Shown: positions 1 through 8,251 of the stretch, in pieces
How positions within the stretch are numbered: position 1 is the first letter of the stretch
Layout: each line of letters starts with the position of its first letter
Assembly: GCF_003611035.1 (NCBI RefSeq)
Contig: NZ_CP030033.1
Location: 496,001-560,000, forward strand
Reading direction: 5' to 3'
Length of the DNA: 64,000 nt
Source of the DNA: Cryobacterium soli
GTDB taxonomy: Bacteria > Actinomycetota > Actinomycetes > Actinomycetales > Microbacteriaceae
Program-made: the position numbers and the translations under genes
The notes under the pieces: generated by a model
What the model was told of the DNA's origin: nothing
Seen by the model: only the letters and a program-made list of their open reading frames with translations
Databases searched by the model: none

Positions 1-67
1 GGAATTTGGCCGGCAGGATGACGCGTCCTTTTTCGTCGAGCTTGGGGGCATAGGTCCCGAGGAACAT
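1..67 (-). CDS. mraZ: MraZ, N-terminal fragment (cut by window edge)
   Basis: The minus strand from 67 reads MFLGTYAPKLDEKGRVILPA and continues to the window edge, which is the start of MraZ, the AbrB-like DNA-binding protein that opens the dcw (division and cell wall) cluster and represses its own operon. Only about 22 residues are present. The ATG is preceded by a GAGAGGGG ribosome-binding site at about 75-82. Three GTGG boxes lie just upstream (see 106-129). The rest of the dcw cluster should lie to the left of this window. Confidence 0.88.
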   Translation of the reverse strand, partial: MFLGTYAPKLDEKGRVILPAKF

Positions 68-105
68 TCGTCACCCCTCTCTTCCGGCCAAGGTCAGGTG
101 TTGCT

Positions 106-129
106 CCACTTTACTCCACTATCAACCAC
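106..129 (-). promoter_or_regulatory. Probable MraZ box: three GTGG repeats, 10-bp period
   Basis: On the minus strand GTGG occurs three times at exact 10-bp spacing (plus-strand CCAC at 106-109, 116-119 and 126-129), so all copies face the same side of the helix, 39-62 bp upstream of the mraZ start. MraZ proteins bind short direct repeats of GTGG/TGGG type upstream of mraZ, so this is most likely the autoregulatory operator. The dyadless direct-repeat form fits the ring-shaped MraZ oligomer. Promoter hexamers were not assigned. Confidence 0.6.
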
Positions 130-250
130 CGTGTCCGTAAATCAGGGTGTTTTGCCGTTTAATCCTGGTTTTATTCCCTGAATTCACAGGCAATCACTGG
201 GTGGAGGAAAATCCCACGTTTTGGAGCAGATGTGCCCGTTTTTGGGCATG

Positions 251-277
251 AAAAAGGGCCGACCTGGTGGTCGGCCC
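251..277 (-). terminator. Rho-independent terminator of the DUF3040 gene
   Basis: GGGCCGAC (256-263) pairs perfectly with GTCGGCCC (270-277) around a 6-nt loop. Read on the minus strand, the hairpin is followed directly by TTTTT, the classic intrinsic terminator layout, and it lies about 170 bp downstream of the DUF3040 stop. The remaining sequence between 68 and 447 contains the mraZ upstream region and no convincing gene. Confidence 0.7.
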
Positions 278-447
278 GTGCGGGTCGTGGTCAGTGGGGC
301 AAAAGGGAGGCAGGTGGGGCGAGCGGGATGCGGCTTAACTCACGAACGCCCGCCATCCTGGGTGTGCCAGGGGCGGGCGTTACTCGGAGTCGACCCGGTG
401 GTTCACACACGGGTCAGCGGGATGGGCTCGCGGAGCCCAGCCGTGGG

Positions 448-828
448 CTACTGCTGTCCGTCCTGGCGACGGTCCCAGCGGTCGTTGAGCTTGTCCATGA
501 AGCCCTGCTGGGTGCGCGCCTGGGCGGGGCTGCGAGTCTGGGCCGACGACGGCCGTGTCGCCCGGGCCGTGCGACCCGGGGTGATGGCCAGAAGCACACC
601 GCCGAACATGATGATGAATCCGATGATGCCCAGCCAGAGCTGCTGCACCGCAACGCCGGCGACAAGAGTCGCGATCCCCACGACACCTGCGAGTACCCCG
701 AGGACTATGGATCGGTAGTTGGGGCGGAGGCGCGTGCCCCCGACGCTCGCCACGAATTCGGCATCGTTGTGATAGAGACTGCGCTCCATCTCTTCGAGGA
801 GTCGCTGCTCTTGTTCTGAAAGCGGCAT
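448..828 (-). CDS. DUF3040 family membrane protein
   Basis: A 126-residue protein with the DUF3040 layout: an acidic N-terminus (MPLSEQEQRLLEEMERSLY) and two adjacent hydrophobic helices at about residues 40-60 and 63-82, followed by a basic, disordered tail. The family is actinobacterial and of unknown function. It typically sits beside mraZ; the M. tuberculosis counterpart is Rv2169c, near Rv2166c mraZ. The ATG follows a strong GGAGGAATGAG ribosome-binding site. It is transcribed toward mraZ and ends in its own hairpin terminator (251-277), so it is probably a single-gene unit divergent from the prenyl synthase. Confidence 0.85.
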   Translation of the reverse strand: MPLSEQEQRLLEEMERSLYHNDAEFVASVGGTRLRPNYRSIVLGVLAGVVGIATLVAGVAVQQLWLGIIGFIIMFGGVLLAITPGRTARATRPSSAQTRSPAQARTQQGFMDKLNDRWDRRQDGQQ

Positions 829-856
829 CTCATTCCTCCAATTGGGGATCGAGCGG

Positions 857-869
857 ATTAGACCCTAAT
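857..869. promoter_or_regulatory. Inverted repeat in divergent promoter region
   Basis: ATTAG-ACC-CTAAT is a perfect 5-bp inverted repeat lying between the divergent DUF3040 and prenyl synthase genes. It could be an operator for either gene. No regulator can be named, and a chance dyad is possible in this AT-richer stretch. Confidence 0.3.
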
Positions 870-889
870 TCTAGTCCCGCCGAGATGGC

Positions 890-895
890 TAGGCT
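890..895 (+). promoter_or_regulatory. -10 element, probable leaderless start of the prenyl synthase
   Basis: TAGGCT lies exactly 6 nt before the GTG at 902. The gap (AGGCAC) contains no Shine-Dalgarno sequence, so transcription starting 7 nt after the hexamer would begin at the start codon. The same TANNNT-N6-start layout occurs at 4021, 20363 (minus), 33346 and 52347. Confidence 0.55.
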
Positions 896-901
896 AGGCA
901 C

Positions 902-2011
902 GTGGCTCAAAGCACTCGACTGGTCGATCTGGTTCATTCTCGCATCGACGAATTCATCAATACGCGTGAATCAATTGTGACGACCATCAGCCCGGACCTT
1001 GCTGTGCTGGTGGACTTCTCACGGCAGTTTCTCAGCGGCGGGAAGCGCTTCCGGGCTCAGTTCGCACACCTCGGCTGGCAGAGCGTTCCGGCGACCACGC
1101 AGACCGCCCCCGACGGGGTGTCTGCCGGCCTGGCCGGCCTGGTGTCCGCGGCCAGCGCACTCGAGGTCTTCCACGCCGCGGCGCTCGTCCACGACGACAT
1201 CATCGACAACTCGGACACCCGCCGAGGAGCCCCCTCGGCGCACCGGCGTTTCGAGAGCCTGCACGGTGCCAACGGATGGGCCGGAAGCCCCGCCGACTTC
1301 GGTCGCGCCTCGGCGATCCTGCTCGGCGACCTCCTGCTCGGCTGGAGCGACGAATTACTCGACGAGGGCCTCGACGGCGCCGCCGACCGGGTCAGCGCTC
1401 GACGCGCCCGCACCGAGTTCAACCTCATGCGCACCGAGGTCACCGCAGGTCAGTATCTCGACATCCTGGAGGAGCGCGCCTGGCTCACCCAACCCGAGGC
1501 GGAGCTGCTCGACCGCGCCGTGCGGGTCATCATCTTCAAGTCGGCCAAGTACAGCGTGCAGGCACCGCTCGTGATCGGCGCGGCCCTCGCCGGTGCCGAT
1601 GACGAGCAGCTCGACATCTTGCGGGCGTTCGGGCTGCCGCTCGGGATCGCCTACCAGCTGCGCGACGACCTGCTCGGGGTGTTCGGTGATGCCAGCGTCA
1701 CGGGCAAGCCCAGTGGTGACGACCTGCGCGAGGGCAAGCGAACCGTCCTGATCGCCCTGACCAGGGAACGCCTGGACGCGGCGGACCTGGGCACTGTCGA
1801 CAGGCTGCTCGGCCGCCCCGACCTCACGCCGGAGCAGATCTCGGCCCTGCAGCAGGTCATCGTGGACAGCGGCGCCGTCGACAGGGTCGAGACCCTGATC
1901 CAGCAGAACGTGGCCCAGGCTCTCGCCGCGCTGGACGGTTCGCTCGTGGAGCAGAGCGTGCAGGTCGCGCTCACCGACTTCGCCGGAACGGTGACCCGAC
2001 GGGTCTTCTAG
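902..2011 (+). CDS. Polyprenyl diphosphate synthase (trans-isoprenyl transferase)
   Basis: A 369-residue member of the IspA/IspB-type trans-prenyltransferases, which elongate allylic diphosphates with isopentenyl diphosphate. Visible motifs are GGKRFR (46-51, IPP binding), the first Asp-rich motif DDIID (98-102) followed by TRRG, and the second Asp-rich motif DDLLG near 255 with GKPSGDDLREGKRT just after. Position next to an Rv2175c-like gene and pknL matches Rv2173 (idsA2) of M. tuberculosis. Product chain length cannot be read from sequence; quinone side chain or geranylgeranyl diphosphate are the main options. It is separate from the carotenoid crtE at 28157. The GTG start is chosen from the -10 at 890-895. 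Confidence 0.88.
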   Translation: MAQSTRLVDLVHSRIDEFINTRESIVTTISPDLAVLVDFSRQFLSGGKRFRAQFAHLGWQSVPATTQTAPDGVSAGLAGLVSAASALEVFHAAALVHDDIIDNSDTRRGAPSAHRRFESLHGANGWAGSPADFGRASAILLGDLLLGWSDELLDEGLDGAADRVSARRARTEFNLMRTEVTAGQYLDILEERAWLTQPEAELLDRAVRVIIFKSAKYSVQAPLVIGAALAGADDEQLDILRAFGLPLGIAYQLRDDLLGVFGDASVTGKPSGDDLREGKRTVLIALTRERLDAADLGTVDRLLGRPDLTPEQISALQQVIVDSGAVDRVETLIQQNVAQALAALDGSLVEQSVQVALTDFAGTVTRRVF

Positions 2012-2033
2012 GCGTTCGAGCGGCCGGGCTGGA

Positions 2034-2402
2034 TCAGGCCAGGGCCTGCGCCACTCGGCGCACCTCGGCCTTGCGTCCGGCCAGGAGCGCGTCGATCGGG
2101 GGAACTCCGAGGCTGTCGTCCACCTCGAGCAGCCATTCCATGGCCTGCTCGTCGGTGAAACCGTCATCGGAGAGCACAATCAGAGTGCCACGGAGCTCGC
2201 CCACCGGTGCCCCGTCACGTATGAAGGAGGCGGGCACGCTGACCCCGCCGTCACGACGGATCGCAAGGAGGTGCTTGTCTTCGATGAGCTGGCGCACCCG
2301 GCTGTGGCTGATCCCGAGAACCTCGACGAGGTCGGGGATGGAGTACCACTCGGGGGTGGAAGAAGGAACGGACTGCTGCGGAGCGGAAGACGAATCGGTC
2401 AC
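2034..2402 (-). CDS. Rv2175c-like winged-helix DNA-binding protein
   Basis: A 122-residue protein with a Ser/Thr-rich N-terminus (TDSSSAPQQSVPSST) followed by a helix-turn-helix (YSIPDLVEVLGISHSRVRQLI, residues about 19-39), a small wing, and a C-terminal segment SDDGFTDEQAMEWLLEVDD. This matches the Rv2175c family, whose mycobacterial member binds DNA and is phosphorylated in its N-terminus by PknL, losing DNA binding. Here pknL lies about 1.6 kb away. The GTG at 2402 is preferred because GGGAGG precedes it at suitable spacing; longer in-frame extensions to 2534 look non-coding. It converges on the prenyl synthase with a 22-bp gap. Confidence 0.8.
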   Translation of the reverse strand: MTDSSSAPQQSVPSSTPEWYSIPDLVEVLGISHSRVRQLIEDKHLLAIRRDGGVSVPASFIRDGAPVGELRGTLIVLSDDGFTDEQAMEWLLEVDDSLGVPPIDALLAGRKAEVRRVAQALA

Positions 2403-2552
2403 CCCCCAAGCCTCCCACGATTCAGCACGGGCTACAAACCCCCTGTCAGGCCCGGTCACGCGGGTGATCCGTGCCGCTGCCGCGTGGTTAATTGACTCGG
2501 ACTCGCTTCTGTGTGAGCGTTGAGGGCACATCATCTATCGATAGGACGTGCA

Positions 2553-3899
2553 ATGCCGGTCAGAGCCAGCAAGATCGAATCGGGGACGGTCACCGCCGAC
2601 TCCCCCGGTGCTGACTCCCCTGTCGAGTCGGGGGTCGTGCGCCCTGCGGCCAGGCGCCGCCCTGCGAAGACCGGTGTGCGGCGATCCTGGGGAGCGGTGG
2701 CGAGCATCCCCCTGGTTCTCGTCAGCACCGTGGCCATCGTGTTCAACCTGGCCTCACCCGCCCAGGCGGCGACGGCCCTGAAGAAGCCGTTGAAGACCCG
2801 CACGACGCTGCCGCAGGCGGTCGTCAAGCCGGTCCAGACCGTGCGGCCGGCGGTGTCGACTCCGGCGCCGAACCAGTACACCGTCGTCGACGGCGACACC
2901 ATCAGCGCCATCGCCGGCAAGTTCGGCCTCTCGACGGCGTCCGTCCTCGCCCTCAACGGCCTGGGCTGGAGCGCGGTCATCTTCCCCGGCCAGGTCCTCA
3001 CCCTCTCGACCTCCCCGGTCACGGCCGCGGCAGCCCCCGCGGCTGTCGCCAGCGAGCTCACCCGGTACACGATCCGCTCCGGCGACACCCTCAGTGGGAT
3101 CGCGGCGGCCAACGGCGTGAGCGCGGATGCCGTCTTCCGAGCCAACGGTCTCGGCCGGGACAGCATCATCTTCCCCGGCCAGGTCATCGTGCTCCCTGCA
3201 GCCGCGCCGTCGGCCGTGGCCGGCGGACCCCAGATCTCGCTCGCGTCGGCCACGTCGGGCAGCCACACCGTGGTGTCCGGCGACACTGTCGACAAGGTGG
3301 CCGGCGCCGCCGGCGTCTCGGTGCAGGCGGTTCTCGAGGCCAACGGCCTGGGCTGGTCGAGTGTCATCCACCCGGGTCAGGTCCTGAAGATCCCGGGCTC
3401 AGCGCCCGTGTTGGACGCCGCACCCGCCGTCGTCGTGACCCCGAACGCACCAGCAGCACCTGCCCCCACTGCCGTGCGCGATGCCGTGACGCCCCTCACG
3501 TCGGAGATGGCCGCCAACGCCCGTCTTATCATCGCCGTCGGCCGCGAGGCCGGAGCGAACGACGCCGCCCTCGTCGTGGCCCTGGCCGCTGCCGCCCAGG
3601 AATCGGGGCTGCGCAACATCGATTACGGCGACCGCGACTCGCTCGGGCTCTTCCAGCAGCGGCCGAGCTCCGGCTGGGGAACCGCCGAGCAGGTGATGGA
3701 TGCCGAGCGCGCCAGCCGCGCCTTCTTCGGCGGCCCGGTCAACCCCAACGTCGGTGTCACCCGCGGGCTGCTGGACATCCCGAATTGGGAGAGCATGACG
3801 GTGACGCAGGCCGCCCAGGCCGTGCAGATCTCCGCCTTCCCCGACTACTACGCCAAGTGGGAAGCCTCCGCCAGGAGCTGGCTCGCCGAACTCGGCTGA
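2553..3899 (+). CDS. LysM-repeat cell-wall protein with lytic-transglycosylase-like domain
   Basis: A 448-residue exported protein. A basic N-terminus is followed by a hydrophobic signal/anchor at about 47-67 ending in SPAQAA. Three LysM modules follow (starting near residues 108, 171 and 232, each with YTV/YTI-type openings and GDT), spaced by Ala/Pro linkers; they should bind peptidoglycan. The C-terminal 140 residues contain ESGLRNIDYGDRDSLGLFQQ, the transglycosylase-like signature of a family common in actinobacteria (catalytic Glu in QESG). The ATG at 2553 has AGGA upstream; an in-frame TTG at 2520 is the alternative. Being between the Rv2175c-like gene and pknL suggests a role in wall growth or division. 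Confidence 0.83.
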   Translation: MPVRASKIESGTVTADSPGADSPVESGVVRPAARRRPAKTGVRRSWGAVASIPLVLVSTVAIVFNLASPAQAATALKKPLKTRTTLPQAVVKPVQTVRPAVSTPAPNQYTVVDGDTISAIAGKFGLSTASVLALNGLGWSAVIFPGQVLTLSTSPVTAAAAPAAVASELTRYTIRSGDTLSGIAAANGVSADAVFRANGLGRDSIIFPGQVIVLPAAAPSAVAGGPQISLASATSGSHTVVSGDTVDKVAGAAGVSVQAVLEANGLGWSSVIHPGQVLKIPGSAPVLDAAPAVVVTPNAPAAPAPTAVRDAVTPLTSEMAANARLIIAVGREAGANDAALVVALAAAAQESGLRNIDYGDRDSLGLFQQRPSSGWGTAEQVMDAERASRAFFGGPVNPNVGVTRGLLDIPNWESMTVTQAAQAVQISAFPDYYAKWEASARSWLAELG

Positions 3900-4020
3900 C
3901 CGGCCCGTCACCCGACCCGCGCCACGTGGCGGGCGACGTTCACGGGCGACGCCGGCGACAGTGACCGAATCGTGTCCCGCCGCGCTGGTGGTCCGTCCCG
4001 AGGAACCCGCCAGAATTCCG

Positions 4021-4026
4021 TAGACT
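4021..4026 (+). promoter_or_regulatory. -10 element, probable leaderless start of pknL
   Basis: TAGACT is followed by CGACGG and then the GTG at 4033, a 6-nt gap with no ribosome-binding site. The 15-nt block TAGACTCGACGGGTG is nearly repeated before the phosphatidyltransferase gene (TAGACTCGACACGTG on the minus strand, 20354-20368). Confidence 0.6.
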
Positions 4027-4032
4027 CGACGG

Positions 4033-5976
4033 GTGACCGAAAGCCCCATTGACCCCATGATCGGCCGTCTCATCGACGGCCGCTATCAGGTGCGCTCCCG
4101 GATCGCCCGCGGCGGTATGGCCACCGTGTACCTCGCCACCGACCTGCGCCTCGAGCGCCGCGTGGCGATCAAGATCATGCACGGCCACCTGGCCGACGAC
4201 AACGCCTTCCGCAGCCGCTTCATCCAGGAAGCCCGCTCGGCGGCCCGCCTGGCGCACCCGAACGTGGTGAACGTGTTCGACCAGGGCCAGGACGCCGACA
4301 TCGCCTACCTGGTGATGGAGCATCTGCCCGGCATCACCCTGCGCGACCTGCTCAAGGACTACGGCCGGCTCACCCCCGAGCAGACCATGGACATCCTCGA
4401 GGCCGTGCTGTCCGGCCTCGCCGCCGCCCACAAGGCCGGCATCGTGCACCGCGATGTGAAGCCGGAGAACGTGCTGCTAGCCGACGACGGCCGCATCAAG
4501 ATCGGCGACTTCGGGCTGGCCCGTGCCGTCAACAACAACACCGCCACCGGCCAGGCCCTGCTCGGCACGGTGGCGTACCTCTCCCCCGAGCTGGTCACCC
4601 GGGGCATCGCGGATGCCCGCAGCGACATCTACGCGCTCGGCATCATGACCTACGAGATGCTCACCGGCGAGCAGCCCTACGTGGGTGAGGCGCCCATGCA
4701 GGTGGCCTACCAGCACGCCAACGACACCGTGCCGATGCCCAGCCTCGTCGCGCCCGGGGTGCCGCAGGAACTCGATGAGCTCGTCCTCTGGGCCACCGCC
4801 CGCGACCCCGAGGAGCGCCCGCGCGACGCGAGGGTCATGCTGGACCAGCTCCTCGACGTGGAGAAGCTGGTGCGACCGCACGACCAGACCGCGCTGCAGG
4901 CCACCATGGTCTTACCCCGAGGCGTCGCCGCGGCGTCGGCCGACGCCGAGACGCAGATCCTCGGCCGCGCTCCCCTGGCGGCTGCGACCCTCGCCGCCCC
5001 CGAGCCAGAGACGGGCGAGGTCGACAGCACCGACCAGCTGGCCGGCGGGGCGCGGAAGCGCCGCCGCCGCGGCTACCTGCTCTTCACAATGATCGTGCTG
5101 CTGGCCGCTCTCGCGGGCGGAGCCGGGTGGTATTTCGGCTTCGGCCCCGGCTCGGAGATCGCCGTGCCCAACCTGACCTCCGCCTCGCCGGAGGATGCCA
5201 CAGCACAGCTGGAGGCGCTCGGTCTGGTCGCCGCAGGCGGCACGGCATACAGCACCGAGATTCCCGCCGGGCTCGTCGTCGATACCGATCCCGGCGACGG
5301 CGCCCGAGTGGCCAAGGGCAGCACGGTGACCGTCAACGTGTCGCAGGGACCCGCCCCGATCGTGCTGCCTGCCCTGGCCGGACTCACCTCTGATGCCGCG
5401 TCCCTGGCGATAGCCGAGGCCAAGGCCGTTCCCGGAACCATCGACGAGGTGTTCAACGGCGACGTCGAGGAGGGCCTGGTGATCTCGGCCAGCCGGGAGA
5501 GCGACGGAGGCGATGTCTCCCAGGGCGGTGACTACTTCGAGGGGCTCCCGGTCAACCTGGTGGTGTCGCTCGGCGGTATCCCCGACGTCACCGGCGAGTC
5601 GGTGGACGATGCCATCAGCATCCTCGAAAAGAAGAACCTCGTCGCCACAACGGGTGAGGAGACCTACAGCGACACCATCGCCGAGGGCGACGTCATCTCG
5701 GTCTCCGCCGCCGCAGAAGGCCCCATCAGGGCCGGCTCCACCCTCATCCTCACGGTTTCCAGAGGCCCGGAGCCTGTAGAGATACCGAACGTGATCGGCA
5801 TGTCCTGGAGCGAGGGCAAGCAAGTGCTCGCAGACCTCGGCTTCAAGTTGAACTACAACCTGGCCGCGGACGCCATCGCGGCCATCATCAGTATCAAATC
5901 GACGGATCCGGCGGCAGGGACCCTCGCGGCCAAGGGCAGCTCGATCACGCTGACGCCCACCAACCCGTTCGGTTAA
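4033..5976 (+). CDS. pknL: PASTA-domain Ser/Thr protein kinase (PknL/PknB type)
   Basis: A 647-residue membrane receptor kinase. The kinase domain (about 17-280) shows the glycine loop RGGMATVY, Lys47 in VAIK, catalytic HRDVKPEN (Asp141) and DFG at 159-161. A basic stretch and one transmembrane helix (about 349-371) lead to four external PASTA repeats (about 377-647), which bind muropeptides or lipid II. In M. tuberculosis PknL phosphorylates Rv2175c; both neighbours are conserved here, so the local Rv2175c-like protein is the obvious substrate. GarA-type FHA protein at 19218 is another possible target of kinases in this cell. A strong hairpin (5982-6011) ends the gene. Confidence 0.92.
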   Translation: MTESPIDPMIGRLIDGRYQVRSRIARGGMATVYLATDLRLERRVAIKIMHGHLADDNAFRSRFIQEARSAARLAHPNVVNVFDQGQDADIAYLVMEHLPGITLRDLLKDYGRLTPEQTMDILEAVLSGLAAAHKAGIVHRDVKPENVLLADDGRIKIGDFGLARAVNNNTATGQALLGTVAYLSPELVTRGIADARSDIYALGIMTYEMLTGEQPYVGEAPMQVAYQHANDTVPMPSLVAPGVPQELDELVLWATARDPEERPRDARVMLDQLLDVEKLVRPHDQTALQATMVLPRGVAAASADAETQILGRAPLAAATLAAPEPETGEVDSTDQLAGGARKRRRRGYLLFTMIVLLAALAGGAGWYFGFGPGSEIAVPNLTSASPEDATAQLEALGLVAAGGTAYSTEIPAGLVVDTDPGDGARVAKGSTVTVNVSQGPAPIVLPALAGLTSDAASLAIAEAKAVPGTIDEVFNGDVEEGLVISASRESDGGDVSQGGDYFEGLPVNLVVSLGGIPDVTGESVDDAISILEKKNLVATTGEETYSDTIAEGDVISVSAAAEGPIRAGSTLILTVSRGPEPVEIPNVIGMSWSEGKQVLADLGFKLNYNLAADAIAAIISIKSTDPAAGTLAAKGSSITLTPTNPFG

Positions 5977-5981
5977 CCCAC

Positions 5982-6011
5982 AACGCGGCCCCGGATGACC
6001 GGGGCCGCGTT
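5982..6011. terminator. Bidirectional hairpin terminator between pknL and aroG
   Basis: A perfect 13-bp stem (AACGCGGCCCCGG at 5982-5994 with its complement at 5999-6011) and an ATGA loop fill the gap between two convergent genes. There is no long T tract, but the stem is very GC-rich and placed for both strands. Confidence 0.7.
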
Positions 6012-6041
6012 CGGCCGTACTGCGGGTGTGCCCGCGGGCTG

Positions 6042-7412
6042 CTAGCGGGCGGCCAGTTCCTCGGCCACCAGGAACGCGAGCTCCAGCGACTGCATGTGGT
6101 TCAGGCGCGGGTCGCAGAGCGACTCGTAGCGGGTCGCCAGGGCGGCCTCATCGATGTGCTCCGAGCCGCCGAGGCACTCGGTGACGTCGTCGCCGGTGAG
6201 CTCGACGTGGATGCCGCCCGGGTGCGTCCCCACCGCGCGGTGCGCCTCGAAGAAGCCCTTGACCTCGTCGACCACGTCATCGAAACGACGCGTCTTGTAA
6301 CCGGTGGGCGTGGTGACGCCGTTGCCGTGCATCGGGTCCGTGACCCAGAGCGGCGTCGCGTCGCTGGCCTTGATCGCCTCCAGCAGGGGCGGAAGGGCAT
6401 CGCGGATCTTGCCCGCGCCCATCCGCGTGATGAAGGTGAGTCGGCCGGGCTCGCGGTTCGGGTCGAGCTTGTCGATCAAACGCAGCATGTCGTCGATCGA
6501 CGTGCTCGGGCCGAGCTTGACACCGATCGGGTTGCGCACCCGGGACAGGAAGTCCACGTGGGCGCCGTCGATCTCGCGGGTGCGCTCCCCGATCCAGACG
6601 AAATGCGCCGAGGTGTTGTAGGGAGTGCCTGTGCGGGAGTCGATGCGCGTCATGGGGCGCTCGTAATCCATCAGCAGGCCCTCGTGGCTGGTGTAGAACT
6701 CCGTGCGGCGCATGGCCTCGAAGTCGGCGCCACAGGCGATCATGAACTTGATGGCGCGGTCGATGTCCTTGGCCAGGCCCTCGTAGCGCTGGTTGGCCGG
6801 GTTCTTCGCGAAGCCCTGGTTCCAGCTGTGCACCTGGCGGAGGTCGGCGAAGCCGCCCTGCGTGAAGGCGCGGATCAGATTGAGGGTGGACGCGCTCGTG
6901 TGGTACGCCTTGACCAGCCGGTCGGGGTCGGCCTCACGGGACTCCGGGGTGAAATCGTAACCGTTGACGATGTCGCCGCGGTAGGCCGGCAGGGTGACGT
7001 CGCCGCGGGTCTCGAAGTCGCTCGAGCGCGGCTTGGCGAACTGGCCGGCCATACGACCCATCTTCACGACGGGCATGGATGCGCCGTAGGTGAGGACCAC
7101 GGCCATCTGCAGCACGGTCTTGACCCGGTTGCGGATCTGCTCGGCCGTGGCGCCGCTGAAGGTCTCGGCGCAGTCGCCGCCCTGAAGCAGGAAGGCCTCC
7201 CCGCGGGCGGCCTGGGCCAGGCGGTCGCGCAGGATGTCGACCTCGCCGGCGAAGACCAGCGGCGGCTGGGTGGCCAGCTCGGCCGATGCCGCGGCCACGG
7301 CGTCGGCATCCGGCCAGGCCGGCTGCTGCTTGATGGGAAGGGTGCGCCAATAGTCCAGCCCGTTGATTACAGATTTGTCTGCCATTACAACCGGTTCGGT
7401 GGGGTCTACCAC
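6042..7412 (-). CDS. aroG: 3-deoxy-D-arabino-heptulosonate 7-phosphate synthase, class II
   Basis: A 456-residue class II DAHP synthase, catalysing the first step of the shikimate pathway from phosphoenolpyruvate and erythrose 4-phosphate. Diagnostic stretches are LLQGGDCAETF, KMGRMAGQFAKPRS, the GDIVNGY block and THPGGIHVELTGDDVTECLGG near the C-terminus. Length matches plant and mycobacterial AroG (Rv2178c). The GTG at 7412 is kept because its distance to the upstream element at 7464-7485 is the same as in the crt operon; an in-frame ATG at 7385 is the alternative, and neither has a strong ribosome-binding site. It follows plsC on the same strand. Confidence 0.92.
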   Translation of the reverse strand: MVDPTEPVVMADKSVINGLDYWRTLPIKQQPAWPDADAVAAASAELATQPPLVFAGEVDILRDRLAQAARGEAFLLQGGDCAETFSGATAEQIRNRVKTVLQMAVVLTYGASMPVVKMGRMAGQFAKPRSSDFETRGDVTLPAYRGDIVNGYDFTPESREADPDRLVKAYHTSASTLNLIRAFTQGGFADLRQVHSWNQGFAKNPANQRYEGLAKDIDRAIKFMIACGADFEAMRRTEFYTSHEGLLMDYERPMTRIDSRTGTPYNTSAHFVWIGERTREIDGAHVDFLSRVRNPIGVKLGPSTSIDDMLRLIDKLDPNREPGRLTFITRMGAGKIRDALPPLLEAIKASDATPLWVTDPMHGNGVTTPTGYKTRRFDDVVDEVKGFFEAHRAVGTHPGGIHVELTGDDVTECLGGSEHIDEAALATRYESLCDPRLNHMQSLELAFLVAEELAAR

Positions 7413-7463
7413 GGGACTGAGCCTGTTTTTCTCTTCTGCGGCCCGCGCGAACGCGAGTCTGGG

Positions 7464-7485
7464 GTTAGCGATATTCGAGCCTAGC
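7464..7485 (-). promoter_or_regulatory. 22-bp element shared with the crt promoter (copy 1)
   Basis: On the minus strand this contains CTCGAATATCGCTAAC, preceded by GCTAGG. It matches 27540-27561 on the plus strand at 21 of 22 positions; the sixth base differs (G here, C there). Its downstream end is 52 nt from the aroG GTG, as copy 2 is 52 nt from the idi ATG. It overlaps the last bases and stop codon of plsC. Whether it is promoter core or a protein-binding site cannot be decided from sequence. Confidence 0.5.
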
Positions 7486-8170
7486 GTGAAAGGCTGGCGC
7501 GCTTTTCTTTGACGCTGGTGGCATAGACGTCGACGTACTCCTGCGTGCTGAGGCGGCGCAGTTCGTACATCAGCTCGTCCGTCACGGAGCGCAACACGAA
7601 CCTGTCGCCTTCCATTCCCTCGAACCGGCTGAAGTCCAGCGGCTTCCCGATCACGATGCCGATCCGGCGCACCTTGGGGATCCGGGTGCCGGTGGGCATG
7701 GCCTTCTCAGTGTCGATCATGGCGACGGGCACGACGGGCACGCCCGCCTCGAGCACCATGCGGGCCACGCCCGTGCGGCCGCGGTACATGCGCGCGTCCG
7801 GGCTGCGGGTGCCCTCTGGGTAGATGCCCAGCGCGCCGCCGGCGTTCAGGACCGCGAGACCGGTGTTGAGGGAGTCCTCGGAGGCCTTACCGCCTGAGCG
7901 GTCGATGGGCAGTTGTCCGGTGGCCTTGAAGAACTGCCGGGTGGCCCATCCCTTCAGGCCCGTCCCGGTGAAGTACTCGCTCTTGGCCAGGAACACCACC
8001 CGGCGCGGAACCACGAGCGGCAGGAAGACCGAGTCGATGAACGACAGATGGTTGCTCGCGAGCACCACGCCGCCCTCTTTGGGGATATTCTCGAGCCCGA
8101 TCACCCAGGGCCTGAACAGGCCCAGCAGGAGCGGGCCCGCGACAATATTCTTCATGAACCAGTAGAACAT
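7481..8170 (-). CDS. plsC: 1-acyl-sn-glycerol-3-phosphate acyltransferase (PlsC family)
   Basis: A 229-residue membrane-associated acyltransferase that makes phosphatidic acid from lysophosphatidic acid. The acyltransferase signature is complete: block I NHLSFID (HX4D, near residue 41), block III YPEGTRSPD (near 118) and a downstream VPVVPVA segment. A hydrophobic N-terminal stretch (about 1-30) probably inserts in the membrane. The ATG is preceded by AAGGACACCG. It corresponds in position to Rv2182c of the conserved mycobacterial block, and lies upstream of aroG on the same strand. Confidence 0.85.
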   Translation of the reverse strand: MFYWFMKNIVAGPLLLGLFRPWVIGLENIPKEGGVVLASNHLSFIDSVFLPLVVPRRVVFLAKSEYFTGTGLKGWATRQFFKATGQLPIDRSGGKASEDSLNTGLAVLNAGGALGIYPEGTRSPDARMYRGRTGVARMVLEAGVPVVPVAMIDTEKAMPTGTRIPKVRRIGIVIGKPLDFSRFEGMEGDRFVLRSVTDELMYELRRLSTQEYVDVYATSVKEKRASLSR

Positions 8171-8251
8171 CGGTGTCCTTACCTGACGGTGCGCTGTAGG
8201 GCGGTGCTCTGGACGGGGCCCTGCGGCACGTTCCTGGGCGACACGGTCAGC

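Noticed and set aside
6465..6485. GAGCTTGTCGA sequence as another dispersed repeat copy
   Set aside because: It lies inside the aroG reading frame where the codons explain it and lacks the flanking bases shared by the two intergenic copies.
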